Assembly: GCA_001580565.1 (NCBI GenBank)
Contig: LRBF01000224.1
Location: 1-58,415 of the forward strand
Reading direction: 5' to 3'
DNA from: Caballeronia megalochromosomata
GTDB lineage: Bacteria; Pseudomonadota; Gammaproteobacteria; Burkholderiales; Burkholderiaceae
DNA length: 58,415 bases
In this document: positions 9,140 through 16,793 of the stretch, piece by piece
How the letters are laid out: each line of letters opens with the position of its first letter
Position numbering within the stretch: position 1 is the first letter of the stretch
The notes under the pieces: generated by a model
The model's input: only the letters and a program-made list of their open reading frames with translations
What the model was told of the DNA's origin: nothing
Database searches by the model: none
Program-made: the position numbers and the translations under genes

Positions 9140-9280
9140 ATGTCCCCCGTCGAATACATCCGCGCAGCCTACCGTCTCCGCGCGAAACTGGTCCCGCAGA
9201 TCGCCACTTCTTTCGCGCTCGCCATCGTCTTAACTTATCACGCGCTGACTAGTCAGTCTCTCACCTGGCTTCTTCAGTGA
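9140..9280 (+). CDS. Small single-pass membrane protein
   Basis: A 46-aa peptide (MSPVEYIRAAYRLRAK...) with a basic N-terminus and one hydrophobic helix (about residues 20-40). The ATG at 9140 has a good ribosome site, GGAGAAAG, seven bases upstream; an earlier in-frame start at 9089 has none. Function unknown. Confidence 0.5.
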   Translation: MSPVEYIRAAYRLRAKLVPQIATSFALAIVLTYHALTSQSLTWLLQ

Positions 9281-9303
9281 CCCGTTTGAGCCATATCGAG
9301 GCT

Positions 9304-9325
9304 AGGAAATATCATGATATTTCCT
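9304..9325. repeat. Dispersed palindrome, copy 2 (perfect 22 bp)
   Basis: A perfect palindrome: arm AGGAAATATCA followed directly by its reverse complement. It lies between the convergent ends of the 9140-9280 gene and the recombinase gene, so it is not placed like a promoter operator here. That favours a chromosome-structuring or partition-type site over a simple repressor site. Confidence 0.9.
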
Positions 9326-9364
9326 GCGCAAGAGGGGTCACCCATCTAACCAACTGATTTGAAA

Positions 9365-10558
9365 TTAGTTTTGGTTGACCTTGCGGGTGACACGTTTAGG
9401 AACATATCCGCGAAACGGAACAGTGCCTTCATTTCTAGCGAGAATACGGTAGAGGGCCTGACGAGAAATTCCCACGGCCGCCGCCGCGACGGTCTTGTTC
9501 CCCCCGGCCGTCTCGACAGCGGCAGTGACCTGCTCGAAGCTTATAGCCGCCGATCTTTGCTGCGCAAGGCTGTTGTAGCTAGCGATGTAGGCATTGGCCT
9601 TAGAGGGGCGACTATGGCCCGCCGCTTCAACCACCTGTTTCAGCGCTTCTCGATGCAGCTTGAGGTCAGCCTTCTTTCCGCCCCCTTTCACCGGCGCGGG
9701 CACTCCCGTTACCGTCTCATACATCTGCTGTAAATACTGGTGCCGCAGCCCATGACTCGTGACACCTAATCCCGCTTTCGTGACGCCGTGCCGCTTGAGA
9801 ACATCATAGTAGTGATTCTTCCACTGCTTCTTGGTACACCCATCAGGTATCGTTGATCCGGTAAGAGTGTTGCAGTACTTCATTGCCTCTTCCAGTACCG
9901 CAGTCTGCAACTGGATCGGAACAAGACGGTCTCGGCCGCCTTTCGTCCCACGCGTAACGCTCAGCAAGCCATCGCGCCTCACGGATTCCTTCGGTCTTAG
10001 GAGGAAGCTCTCCTCAACGCGCAACCCGAACGCCGCCTGCAACTTCAACTGCATCGCGACGACCGGGTCCGTTTCAGCGATCTCGTTGATCATGGCTACG
10101 GCATCAACCTTATTGCCCTCCCAGGATCTGTCCTCCAGCGCCGAATATGTGCGAATGAGCCCCTGTTCCTTGCGATCGACGTAATCAGCCAAGGCACCCA
10201 CCAGGGTTGGCTTATTAACCCAACCGGCAAACGCGCGAAGGTATGTGAGCTTGTTCTCAATGGTACCGGCGCTCTGCTTTTTCCGCACCCACAACTCGAC
10301 GAGGAAGCGCACGTGCTTCGGTTTGATCGCCCACGGTGACTGCAACGCATAGCCATTCTCTCGAAGCTCAACGAAAGAGTGGCAAAGCTTCTGCAACCGG
10401 TACCCTTGAGTCTTCACCGACAGCTTCTTCGAGCTGACACGCGTGCGGCTATGTACGCGATCCGCGTTATCCAGGAACAGGACGCTAAGCGAGTTTTTGA
10501 AATCGGCCGGAAGCTTGTATTCACTGAGAAGCGAGCGTACGTTCACCGTCACTGCCAT
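9365..10558 (-). CDS. Tyrosine recombinase with C-terminal Fis-type HTH
   Basis: A 397-aa site-specific recombinase. The catalytic residues are visible in order: Arg180 (FGLRVEES), Lys206 (RGTKGGRDR), His269 and Arg272 (HGLRHQY), His315 (AGHS) and Tyr324 (NAYIASY). The N-terminal 110 residues form a helical core-binding domain. After the catalytic Tyr the protein continues with a helix-turn-helix of Fis type (about residues 342-375, GGNKTVAAAAVGISRQALYRIL), which is unusual for a plain integrase. The start ATG at 10558 has CTGGAGAGAAAA upstream, like several other genes on this replicon. Likely roles are multimer resolution or integration of the element. It is not adjacent to pilV, so an Rci shufflon role is not supported. 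Confidence 0.85.
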   Translation of the reverse strand: MAVTVNVRSLLSEYKLPADFKNSLSVLFLDNADRVHSRTRVSSKKLSVKTQGYRLQKLCHSFVELRENGYALQSPWAIKPKHVRFLVELWVRKKQSAGTIENKLTYLRAFAGWVNKPTLVGALADYVDRKEQGLIRTYSALEDRSWEGNKVDAVAMINEIAETDPVVAMQLKLQAAFGLRVEESFLLRPKESVRRDGLLSVTRGTKGGRDRLVPIQLQTAVLEEAMKYCNTLTGSTIPDGCTKKQWKNHYYDVLKRHGVTKAGLGVTSHGLRHQYLQQMYETVTGVPAPVKGGGKKADLKLHREALKQVVEAAGHSRPSKANAYIASYNSLAQQRSAAISFEQVTAAVETAGGNKTVAAAAVGISRQALYRILARNEGTVPFRGYVPKRVTRKVNQN

Positions 10559-11828
10559 CTGTTTTCTCTCCAGTAGGTTCCAACAAAATATCTAGCGCGC
10601 GATGAAAAGCGCAGCCCGGGTCAAACGCCTCCCGAAGTTCCACACGATCCGAGAATTGGCGGTCCTATGCACACGACGCTGACGACGCGATTTCCCATCC
10701 CGCCATCGCAGCGCGCTTGAGCGCTTTGCGTCGGGCCCTGACATCCGCAAAGCCAAAGCGCAGAGATAACGTCCAGATCGACCACGCAGCTCGCGCCTTG
10801 ATTTCGTGGTCCACCCAACGGATCGTCCGTCGAGCCAACCGTGCGGGCAGCGATTTTTAGAGCCAAAGCGACGCGCTCGATCGACCTCGCACGTCAGTCC
10901 GTAATGAGGCATCTCGTTCGGTGCCTCAAACCTTTCCCAAAAAACCTGCCCTAACGCGACGTGGTACGAGCCAACGATTACTCGCCCCGTCATGCGCAAT
11001 CTGAGGAGGCGAACCCGTTGCCAACCTCCTCCATTAAAAGCTCTCGTTCTTGTTGCGTAGCCGGACGACCTCGGTGACGCCCAGGTTTCTTTGCCGCTAC
11101 GCGGGAGACCAGGGAGCCTATCTCCTGGCAGTCATCGCGCTGCGCGCCGCGTATCCCCGCCGGGCCCTGCCTTCCGTTTCTTTAGCGATTCCATTCGATA
11201 GCCCCGCACGTGGAAGAAACGTGCATCGACCGTCCGTATCTGCTGCGTGCTGCCAGCCACACGCTTCGCGTGTTGACCGCCACCGACTGCTGCTGGGCGC
11301 ATATCGAACACAGACCCGCTTCGCGGTTATCTCGTCGTTGTGTGCTGTTCCCGCTGCTGCCAACAGTCGACTCGCGCGCCTTTCGCTGCGCGAATCGGCT
11401 ATGCCGCTGCTACGGCTACCGCGCCGGCCTTGACGCATCTCTGCGCCCGTGTGCCCTGTCTTTCGACGGCACGACGTCGGCCATTTGCTCGGTAATTCGT
11501 TTGCGCTGTTTTTTTCTCCGGTCGCGCCTACCGTTCGCCTTCCGTACAGGGAAGAGTGTTGCCCTTACGGCTTGCTCCACCCCCATCCCCAAGTCCGTTC
11601 AATCTGCCGCGGTGTATCGGGCGTCATGCAACGTACCCAGCTTCGTATGCTGAAAGGATGTGTCGATGCGCATTGAGATGGCGGCGTTCGTAGCACGGCA
11701 AAAGTGTCCGTGTGTCCGGGTCCAATCCGTCTCAACTTGCTGATTCGGGCAAAACCGCCCGCCAACCCAATGGATATCGCATGTCCGGCTTCCTCAACTT
11801 GGGTCACCTTGTGCTTGATTTGCTTCAG
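10559..11828. other. Long region without a convincing gene
   Basis: Several open frames exist on both strands (for example 10592-10999 minus, 11050-11433 plus, 11210-11653 plus), but their products are Arg/Cys/Ser-rich, overlap each other and lack ribosome sites, so I reject them. The plus strand from about 11200 to 11640 is pyrimidine-rich. The region could hold an untranslated RNA or an origin of transfer, but I see no recognisable nic site. Confidence 0.4.
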
Positions 11829-11853
11829 AAAAAGGCCGCATCAATTTGCGGCC
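11829..11853 (-). terminator. Orphan minus-strand terminator
   Basis: Read on the minus strand, GGCCGCA, a six-base loop, TGCGGCC and then five T residues form a strong rho-independent terminator. No minus-strand gene lies immediately upstream (11854-12257 is intergenic), so it may end a small RNA transcribed leftward from the partition region. Confidence 0.7.
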
Positions 11854-11973
11854 TGTGACAGAGGGCTTTTCGCTAGGCAAAAGTGAGGCCCTCGATGGTC
11901 CGTTCAGGAGGTCGATGCGCTCTTTGCGCGGCGGGTAAATAGCAGGATAGCGGGGAGAAATGGCTGTGAGTAC

Positions 11974-12005
11974 GCAAAAGCTGCCTAAATCATGCGAGCT
12001 TTTGC
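11974..12005. other. Inverted repeat upstream of the parM-like gene
   Basis: Nine-base arms GCAAAAGCT and AGCTTTTGC around a 14-base loop. It could be a hairpin in an RNA or an operator. It sits between the orphan terminator and the partition-site repeats. Confidence 0.6.
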
Positions 12006-12077
12006 ATCCTTGACATTGCGCCCTGCTCGGTAGAGTTCATCAGGCGTATCGGGGACTTTTCTCACCGTTTTTGTCCC

Positions 12078-12227
12078 GATAACTGACAGATTAGGACGCA
12101 CTTCATGCGTTCGATTTTCATCTCACCATTACAGGGGAGATAACTGACACTTATCAGGAAGTTTGAAGAATCCGAGTGGTCGCGACCGCCTATCTGCCAC
12201 TTTTCTGTCAGATAACGGGCAGATAAC
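12078..12227. repeat. Candidate centromere (parC-like) repeats
   Basis: GATAACTGACA occurs at 12078 and again at 12139. CAGATAAC occurs twice in tandem at 12209 and 12220. TATCTGCC (12191) and GGCAGATA (12218) form an inverted pair. The repeats sit directly upstream of the actin-like gene at 12258, where type II partition loci carry both the ParR-binding centromere and the operon promoter. Confidence 0.6.
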
Positions 12228-12257
12228 TAAACGAACTGATTCACCTCTGGAGAGAGA

Positions 12258-13289
12258 ATGAACACACTTAAGACGCATGCACCCGTCCTCGCTGTCGACG
12301 TTGGATATGGGAACACTAAGGTCGCTTTCCGCAACGGCTCTGACGTGTCGACGTTTATGTTTCCGTCGCTGACACCGCCGTACAAGGCGCATACGATCGC
12401 GAAGGAGAGCGCCGGGTTGATTACCACGCCCAAGACCGTCGCGGTGGAAGTCGAGGGTAAGCGCTACCAGGTTGGCGCGGGCGTACTTTTGAGCTCACGC
12501 AACGGCGATGCGGGTGCCACGCTCAACGACGACTATTGCACGACGTCGAGCTATGCCGCGTTGCTGGCTGGTGCTTTTCATTTCGCGAACATCGCGTCGG
12601 TGGACCGCCTAGTCCTCGGCCTGCCAATGCGGAACTTCCACACCCACGTTGCGCATCTGCGTAGTGCATTCACCGGTAACAACGCTTACGGCGACGTTGG
12701 GTTCGACGTCGGCAGCGTCATTGTGCTGCCGCAGCCTCTCGGTGCATTGGTCAACTTTTCGCGGTATCACGAGTTCGACAAAGAGGACCCACACCTCATC
12801 ATCGACGTCGGCTACTTCACCACGGACTGGGTAGTGGCAACTGGGCTGACGATCGACGAAGAGCGCAGCGGCGGCCATCACAGCGGCGCGTCTCACTACT
12901 ACGAAGGCATCGCCGCTGTTATCAAGGAGAAACTGCATATCGACACGCAGGGAATTGAGCGGATCGATAAGGCGCTACGCACCGGATCGACGCTGCTGCT
13001 CAACGGGAACGACTATAACTTGCAGGAGTTTCTGCCTGGGGCGCAGACGGTCATCGACGCCGCGGTCAAAGCCATCCAAGCGGGCGTGAAGAACACAGTA
13101 GACATTCGCTCGATCGTTCTCACTGGGGGCGGTGCGGCTCTCTACAGGCACGAGATCCAGGCGCGCTTTCCCCACTTGAGGATCGACCATATGGCAGACC
13201 CATGCTTCACAAATGTCAGGGGGTTCCTTGCCGCGGGCGAGGCGACGCTGCTGCGCGATAAGAAGCGCAAGGAAGGGGTGCCCGCATGA
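12258..13289 (+). CDS. parM: ParM/StbA-type actin-like plasmid segregation ATPase
   Basis: A 343-aa actin-fold ATPase. The phosphate-1 motif is DVGYGNTKV at residues 14-22, the second phosphate loop DVGYFTTDW is near residues 183-191, and an adenosine-type motif LTGGGAALY is near 288-296. Length matches ParM/Alp filament proteins that push sister plasmids apart. The ATG is preceded by CTGGAGAGAGA. The next gene overlaps by four bases and is a plausible ParR adaptor; repeats upstream look like the centromere. PRTRC-type ParM-like proteins are an alternative assignment within the same superfamily. Confidence 0.8.
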   Translation: MNTLKTHAPVLAVDVGYGNTKVAFRNGSDVSTFMFPSLTPPYKAHTIAKESAGLITTPKTVAVEVEGKRYQVGAGVLLSSRNGDAGATLNDDYCTTSSYAALLAGAFHFANIASVDRLVLGLPMRNFHTHVAHLRSAFTGNNAYGDVGFDVGSVIVLPQPLGALVNFSRYHEFDKEDPHLIIDVGYFTTDWVVATGLTIDEERSGGHHSGASHYYEGIAAVIKEKLHIDTQGIERIDKALRTGSTLLLNGNDYNLQEFLPGAQTVIDAAVKAIQAGVKNTVDIRSIVLTGGGAALYRHEIQARFPHLRIDHMADPCFTNVRGFLAAGEATLLRDKKRKEGVPA

Positions 13290-13615
13290 CAGGCGCTTTG
13301 GAGATCAAGGTAACAATCAGCGAAATCGTGACGCCAACGCTGTTCGATGCTTTAGTTGCGATCTCCAACCCTCGGCAACGCGCGGCACTCCTGAAACGGC
13401 TGGCCGAAGAAGCTCTACGAGGCAGCGTCTCGGGCTCTCGCGCCTCGTTGAATCCCGGCATTGCCGACGCCGCCGGGGTCTCGCCCGGCAGGGAGCCAAC
13501 CATCCAGCCTCACATCGGCGAGGCCGTGGTCGCTGCTCAGCGAAGGGAAGCGCACAACGACGCCGAGCCTGACTTCGACTACGCGTTTCTCGCTGAGAAT
13601 TTAAACCTAGAATGA
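13286..13615 (+). CDS. Putative ParR/StbB-like partition adaptor
   Basis: A 109-aa protein whose ATG overlaps the parM-like stop (ATGA). The first 50 residues include a ribbon-like start (ALEIKVTISEIVTPTLFDALV) followed by RQRAALLKRLAEEAL, as in small DNA-binding adaptors. The C-terminal half is Ala/Pro/Glu-rich and acidic at the end (DAEPDFDYAFLAENLNLE), like the filament-binding tails of ParR. Identification rests on position and size more than sequence. Confidence 0.65.
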   Translation: MTGALEIKVTISEIVTPTLFDALVAISNPRQRAALLKRLAEEALRGSVSGSRASLNPGIADAAGVSPGREPTIQPHIGEAVVAAQRREAHNDAEPDFDYAFLAENLNLE

Positions 13616-13746
13616 CCCGGCGATGGTAACAAGGAGGCACACTTGACTTAATTGCCGGTGATTCTCGTCCGTTATCCGAGTCGTGTGTGATCTTCACGGC
13701 GACCTGACATGGATTGAATGCTGGCAAGATAGAAACGTATCGACTA

Positions 13747-14465
13747 GTACAACATCCCGTAAATATCTTGATTAAATTGTTATCCTGGCTATCATTTCGA
13801 GATGAGCCAAGGTCGTCATGCAACGCCGGTGAAGTTGGCGAAGAAGGAACGAGAAGAACTGCTATCACTTATCGACCGCAGGACCGCGACTCAGCGAGAT
13901 GTGATGCGGGCACGCATCGCGCTGTGGGCGCACGAAGGACATCTGAATACGGTGATTGCTCGAGAACTGCGCGCATCGGTGCAGACGGTCTGTGTGTGGC
14001 GCAAGCGCATCGCACAGCATGGTGCGCAGGGCCTGCGCGAGGGTGAGCGCAGCGGTCGTCCGCCACGCATCACGCAAGAAACGCGACTGCAGTTGATTGC
14101 GTTGGCATGTGAAGCACACGAACCCGAGGGATGGGTTACGCCGACACTGGACGAGATAGTGGCGCATTACGCGACTGAACTTCAGCGTAAACTGCGCGGC
14201 TTGCTCGGCCATGAGCAGATCGTGACACAAGCCTACGGGTGGCACCTGCTGATCAAACGCCTCGACGATGAGGGACCGACTGTTGTAGCGCGCCTTACCG
14301 AGCTCGCCCGTAATCATTATAGTGCCGCCTTTCGCAGCCACACCGGCCGATGGGAACCGCTGCAGGGCACAGGCTCACTCGACGAGATGGCCGAGGTCGT
14401 CGTCACGCTCCTACAGCCTTATTTGCAGCCGGATAATTATTAAAGCTATTTACGAGATGTAGTAT
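13747..14465 (+). mobile_element. IS630-type element with internal deletion
   Basis: The left end GTACAACATCCCGTAAATA and the right end (TATTTACGAGATGTAGTAT) are imperfect inverted repeats, flanked by TA at 13745-13746 and 14466-14467, the target duplication typical of IS630/Tc1. The element is only 719 bp, shorter than the usual 1.0-1.2 kb. The single ORF inside keeps the helix-turn-helix but lacks a DDE domain. The last 130 bp recur at 18831-18960. Confidence 0.65.
13802..14443 (+). pseudogene. IS630-family transposase fragment (HTH only)
   Basis: A 213-aa reading frame. Residues 1-110 match the helix-turn-helix half of IS630-type transposases (RARIALWAHEGHLNTVIARELRASVQTVCVWRKR, then SGRPPRITQE). 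The later residues (GLLGHEQIVTQAYGWH..., GRWEPLQGTGSLDEMAEVV...) show no DDE triad. It is probably an internally deleted transposase, unable to act alone. The C-terminal 32 codons recur next to the second histidine kinase at 18831. Confidence 0.65.
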
Positions 14466-14845
14466 TAGTTCCAAACCTTTCGAACGATCGCGCCCCGGTT
14501 TTGTTCTGATAGTACCCGCGAAGTGGGCCGATCCCGCGACGTATCAGCTAGTCGCCTTAGATGAAGGTGAGTCGCTTTGCTGAACCTTCCAACGCATGCA
14601 AGGACACATCTCGTTGTTGATACATTTGTAGGTGCTGGTGGAGATGGCGACCTGTTATTCTGTTTTATGTGGTTACGCACGAGGACGCTGTACACCTACG
14701 ACCACCGGCGCCGCTTTCAATGGCATGTGCCGTCGTACTCCGTTAGCCACGTTCGGTGGGGATCTGTCTAACCCTCAGTACGCCGTTACAGTCTCTCGAG
14801 GGCGAGTACTATCCGCCCTCGTCGGCTTTCCTGGTCAGCGACCTC

Positions 14846-16702
14846 ATGAGATTCTCGCGCTTCCTCGTACGCAGGTTTGGCTCGGCGGCTGTGGAGCGTG
14901 CGTTCCGTATGGACTATGCGCGTCGCTACGCCAGCCAACGCAGGCTGGCCGGCGCCAGCTTTATACTGATATGGGCCGTGGTGGTTATCCATGATTGGTT
15001 GCTGCTGAACACGAGTGATCCCAGCATCCTCTTCCACGTTGGCTATGTGCGACTTGCAGGTGCCGTGGGTATGGCCCTGCCGTTATGGCTGATGTGGGGG
15101 CCACGCGCCTTTGATGAAAGCGCGGCGGTCAGATTACTTTGCATAGTGACGCTGAGTTGCTGGTTCGCCCTGTTGGGGTTGTTGAATGTTTACCCGCCAC
15201 TCCAAGTCGGGAAAGAGATTGTGCCCGGCTTTTTCGTAGTCCTATTCCTGATATTCACATCATTCCGACTTCGTGCGATCACGGCAACATGGTTAGTCGG
15301 GCTATGTGTTGTAACCTACCATACTACAGAACTGCTCCAATACATCTGGAATATTCCCACGCCGTGGTCTCACTGGTTTACCACCGGAGCTATGGTGTTG
15401 ATGATGTATTTTGTTGGCGTTGTCGTCTGCATTCAGTTTGAGCTCGCTGCGCGGCGCGAATTTGTGTTCCGGCGGAGGTTGCGCGCGGCCAAAGCCCGCG
15501 TTGAAACTGCGTCTCGCGTAGTCAAGCAACAAAATGAGCGCATGAGAGAAGTCGTCAGAGAGAAGGAGCGATTCTTTTCATCGGCCTATCACGATATCCA
15601 GCAGCCTCTCGCCGCAATCAACCTCTTTATCCACAGCGCGCGTATAAAGCTCGAGGATGCACACGCCGCAAGCCATGATCTCGACGTTATCGAGGAAACG
15701 GCAGGCGACATTCTCGACATGTTCAAGGATATTCAGAACTACAGCGAACTGGGTTCATACGTCCCGCACCTGGCGCCAGTCGATACACAGACCGTGCTTA
15801 CGGAGGTCTTCGAGCAATACCGTGAACCGGCAAGGTCCCGAGGCATAGAATTCAGAATCAGCGAGCGTCGACGTCACCCTCCACCCATTGAGAGCGATCG
15901 CTCCCTGTTCAAGCGGGCATTGTCCAATCTTGTATCGAATGCGATCAAGAACACCTCGGTGGGGGGAGTCGTAATCGGCTGGGTGCTGATTGGGAAACGG
16001 CTTCGCATAGACGTATGGGACACAGGCGTGGGCATCTCGCCCGTGCATCGGGATGCGATATTCGCCGAGTACTATCAGATTAACAACCCTGGCCGCGACC
16101 GGTCGAAAGGCCTGGGACTTGGGTTGTCTATCGTCAATCGGGTTGTCGGGATTCTGCCGAAGCACAGCATACGTTTCTGGTCGGTCGAAGGGCGCGGGTC
16201 TCGCTTCTCCCTGTACACTCCGATATCGCAATCTGCACCCATCATCGTGACGGACGGTCAAGGGAGCGCCACTTACACGTCTGTCCTTAACGGCAAATAT
16301 ATCCTGCTTTGTGATGACGAACCGACCGTTCTCGAGGGCCTGCGCCGACTGTTCCTCAGTGCTGGCGCCCTGGTGGATTCTGCCGAGTCAATGAAGGGAT
16401 TTGAACCGATTCTCGCTGACGATGGCCGCGTACCCGACATCATTGTCACCGATATCCGACTGCGCGACGGGCCCACTGGCATTGAGGTAGCCGAACGGAT
16501 CAGGCAGCATTTCGCTTGGGCCGGCGTGCTTCCTGTCGCATTCATCACGGGCGAACTGGTGTCTCCGCACGCACTTCGCGATTTCGCGGAGCCGTTTGTG
16601 CTGTTGCGTAAGTCTTCTACACCAGCAAGCACGCTCGCTGAAGTCAGTCGGCTCGTCGCCGACCGACCGCCGCCAGGGATCGGTCACGTACGGGATCCGT
16701 GA
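14846..16702 (+). CDS. Membrane hybrid histidine kinase / response regulator (copy 1)
   Basis: A 618-aa hybrid kinase from ATG 14846, chosen because homology with copy 2 starts there. Residues 1-205 hold a multi-pass membrane sensor (about six hydrophobic helices). A coiled linker follows, then the phosphoacceptor His near residue 249 (YHDIQQPL), the N box (SNLVSNAIKN), G boxes (DTGVGIS, KGLGLGLS), and a receiver domain with CDDE and the phosphoacceptor Asp near 535 (VTDIRL). The layout resembles CqsS/LqsS/PhcS-type sensors of diffusible signals, but no signal synthase gene is present, so the ligand is unknown. It is flanked by IS630 debris and followed by a closely similar copy. Confidence 0.8.
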   Translation: MRFSRFLVRRFGSAAVERAFRMDYARRYASQRRLAGASFILIWAVVVIHDWLLLNTSDPSILFHVGYVRLAGAVGMALPLWLMWGPRAFDESAAVRLLCIVTLSCWFALLGLLNVYPPLQVGKEIVPGFFVVLFLIFTSFRLRAITATWLVGLCVVTYHTTELLQYIWNIPTPWSHWFTTGAMVLMMYFVGVVVCIQFELAARREFVFRRRLRAAKARVETASRVVKQQNERMREVVREKERFFSSAYHDIQQPLAAINLFIHSARIKLEDAHAASHDLDVIEETAGDILDMFKDIQNYSELGSYVPHLAPVDTQTVLTEVFEQYREPARSRGIEFRISERRRHPPPIESDRSLFKRALSNLVSNAIKNTSVGGVVIGWVLIGKRLRIDVWDTGVGISPVHRDAIFAEYYQINNPGRDRSKGLGLGLSIVNRVVGILPKHSIRFWSVEGRGSRFSLYTPISQSAPIIVTDGQGSATYTSVLNGKYILLCDDEPTVLEGLRRLFLSAGALVDSAESMKGFEPILADDGRVPDIIVTDIRLRDGPTGIEVAERIRQHFAWAGVLPVAFITGELVSPHALRDFAEPFVLLRKSSTPASTLAEVSRLVADRPPPGIGHVRDP

Positions 16703-16793
16703 CGGGCGGGACCTGTCTAACCCGTGGTGCGCCGATAAAGCATCTCGATATCGCGCACGATCCACCCCGGTGGCTTTCCGGATCAAGCAGGCT

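Noticed and set aside
10592..11653. Several frames of 100-150 codons in the region after the recombinase
   Set aside because: They overlap on both strands, lack ribosome sites, and are Arg/Cys/Ser-rich without motifs.
16596..16793. N-terminal extension of the second histidine kinase
   Set aside because: It overlaps the end of the first kinase gene in another frame and has no counterpart in copy 1.
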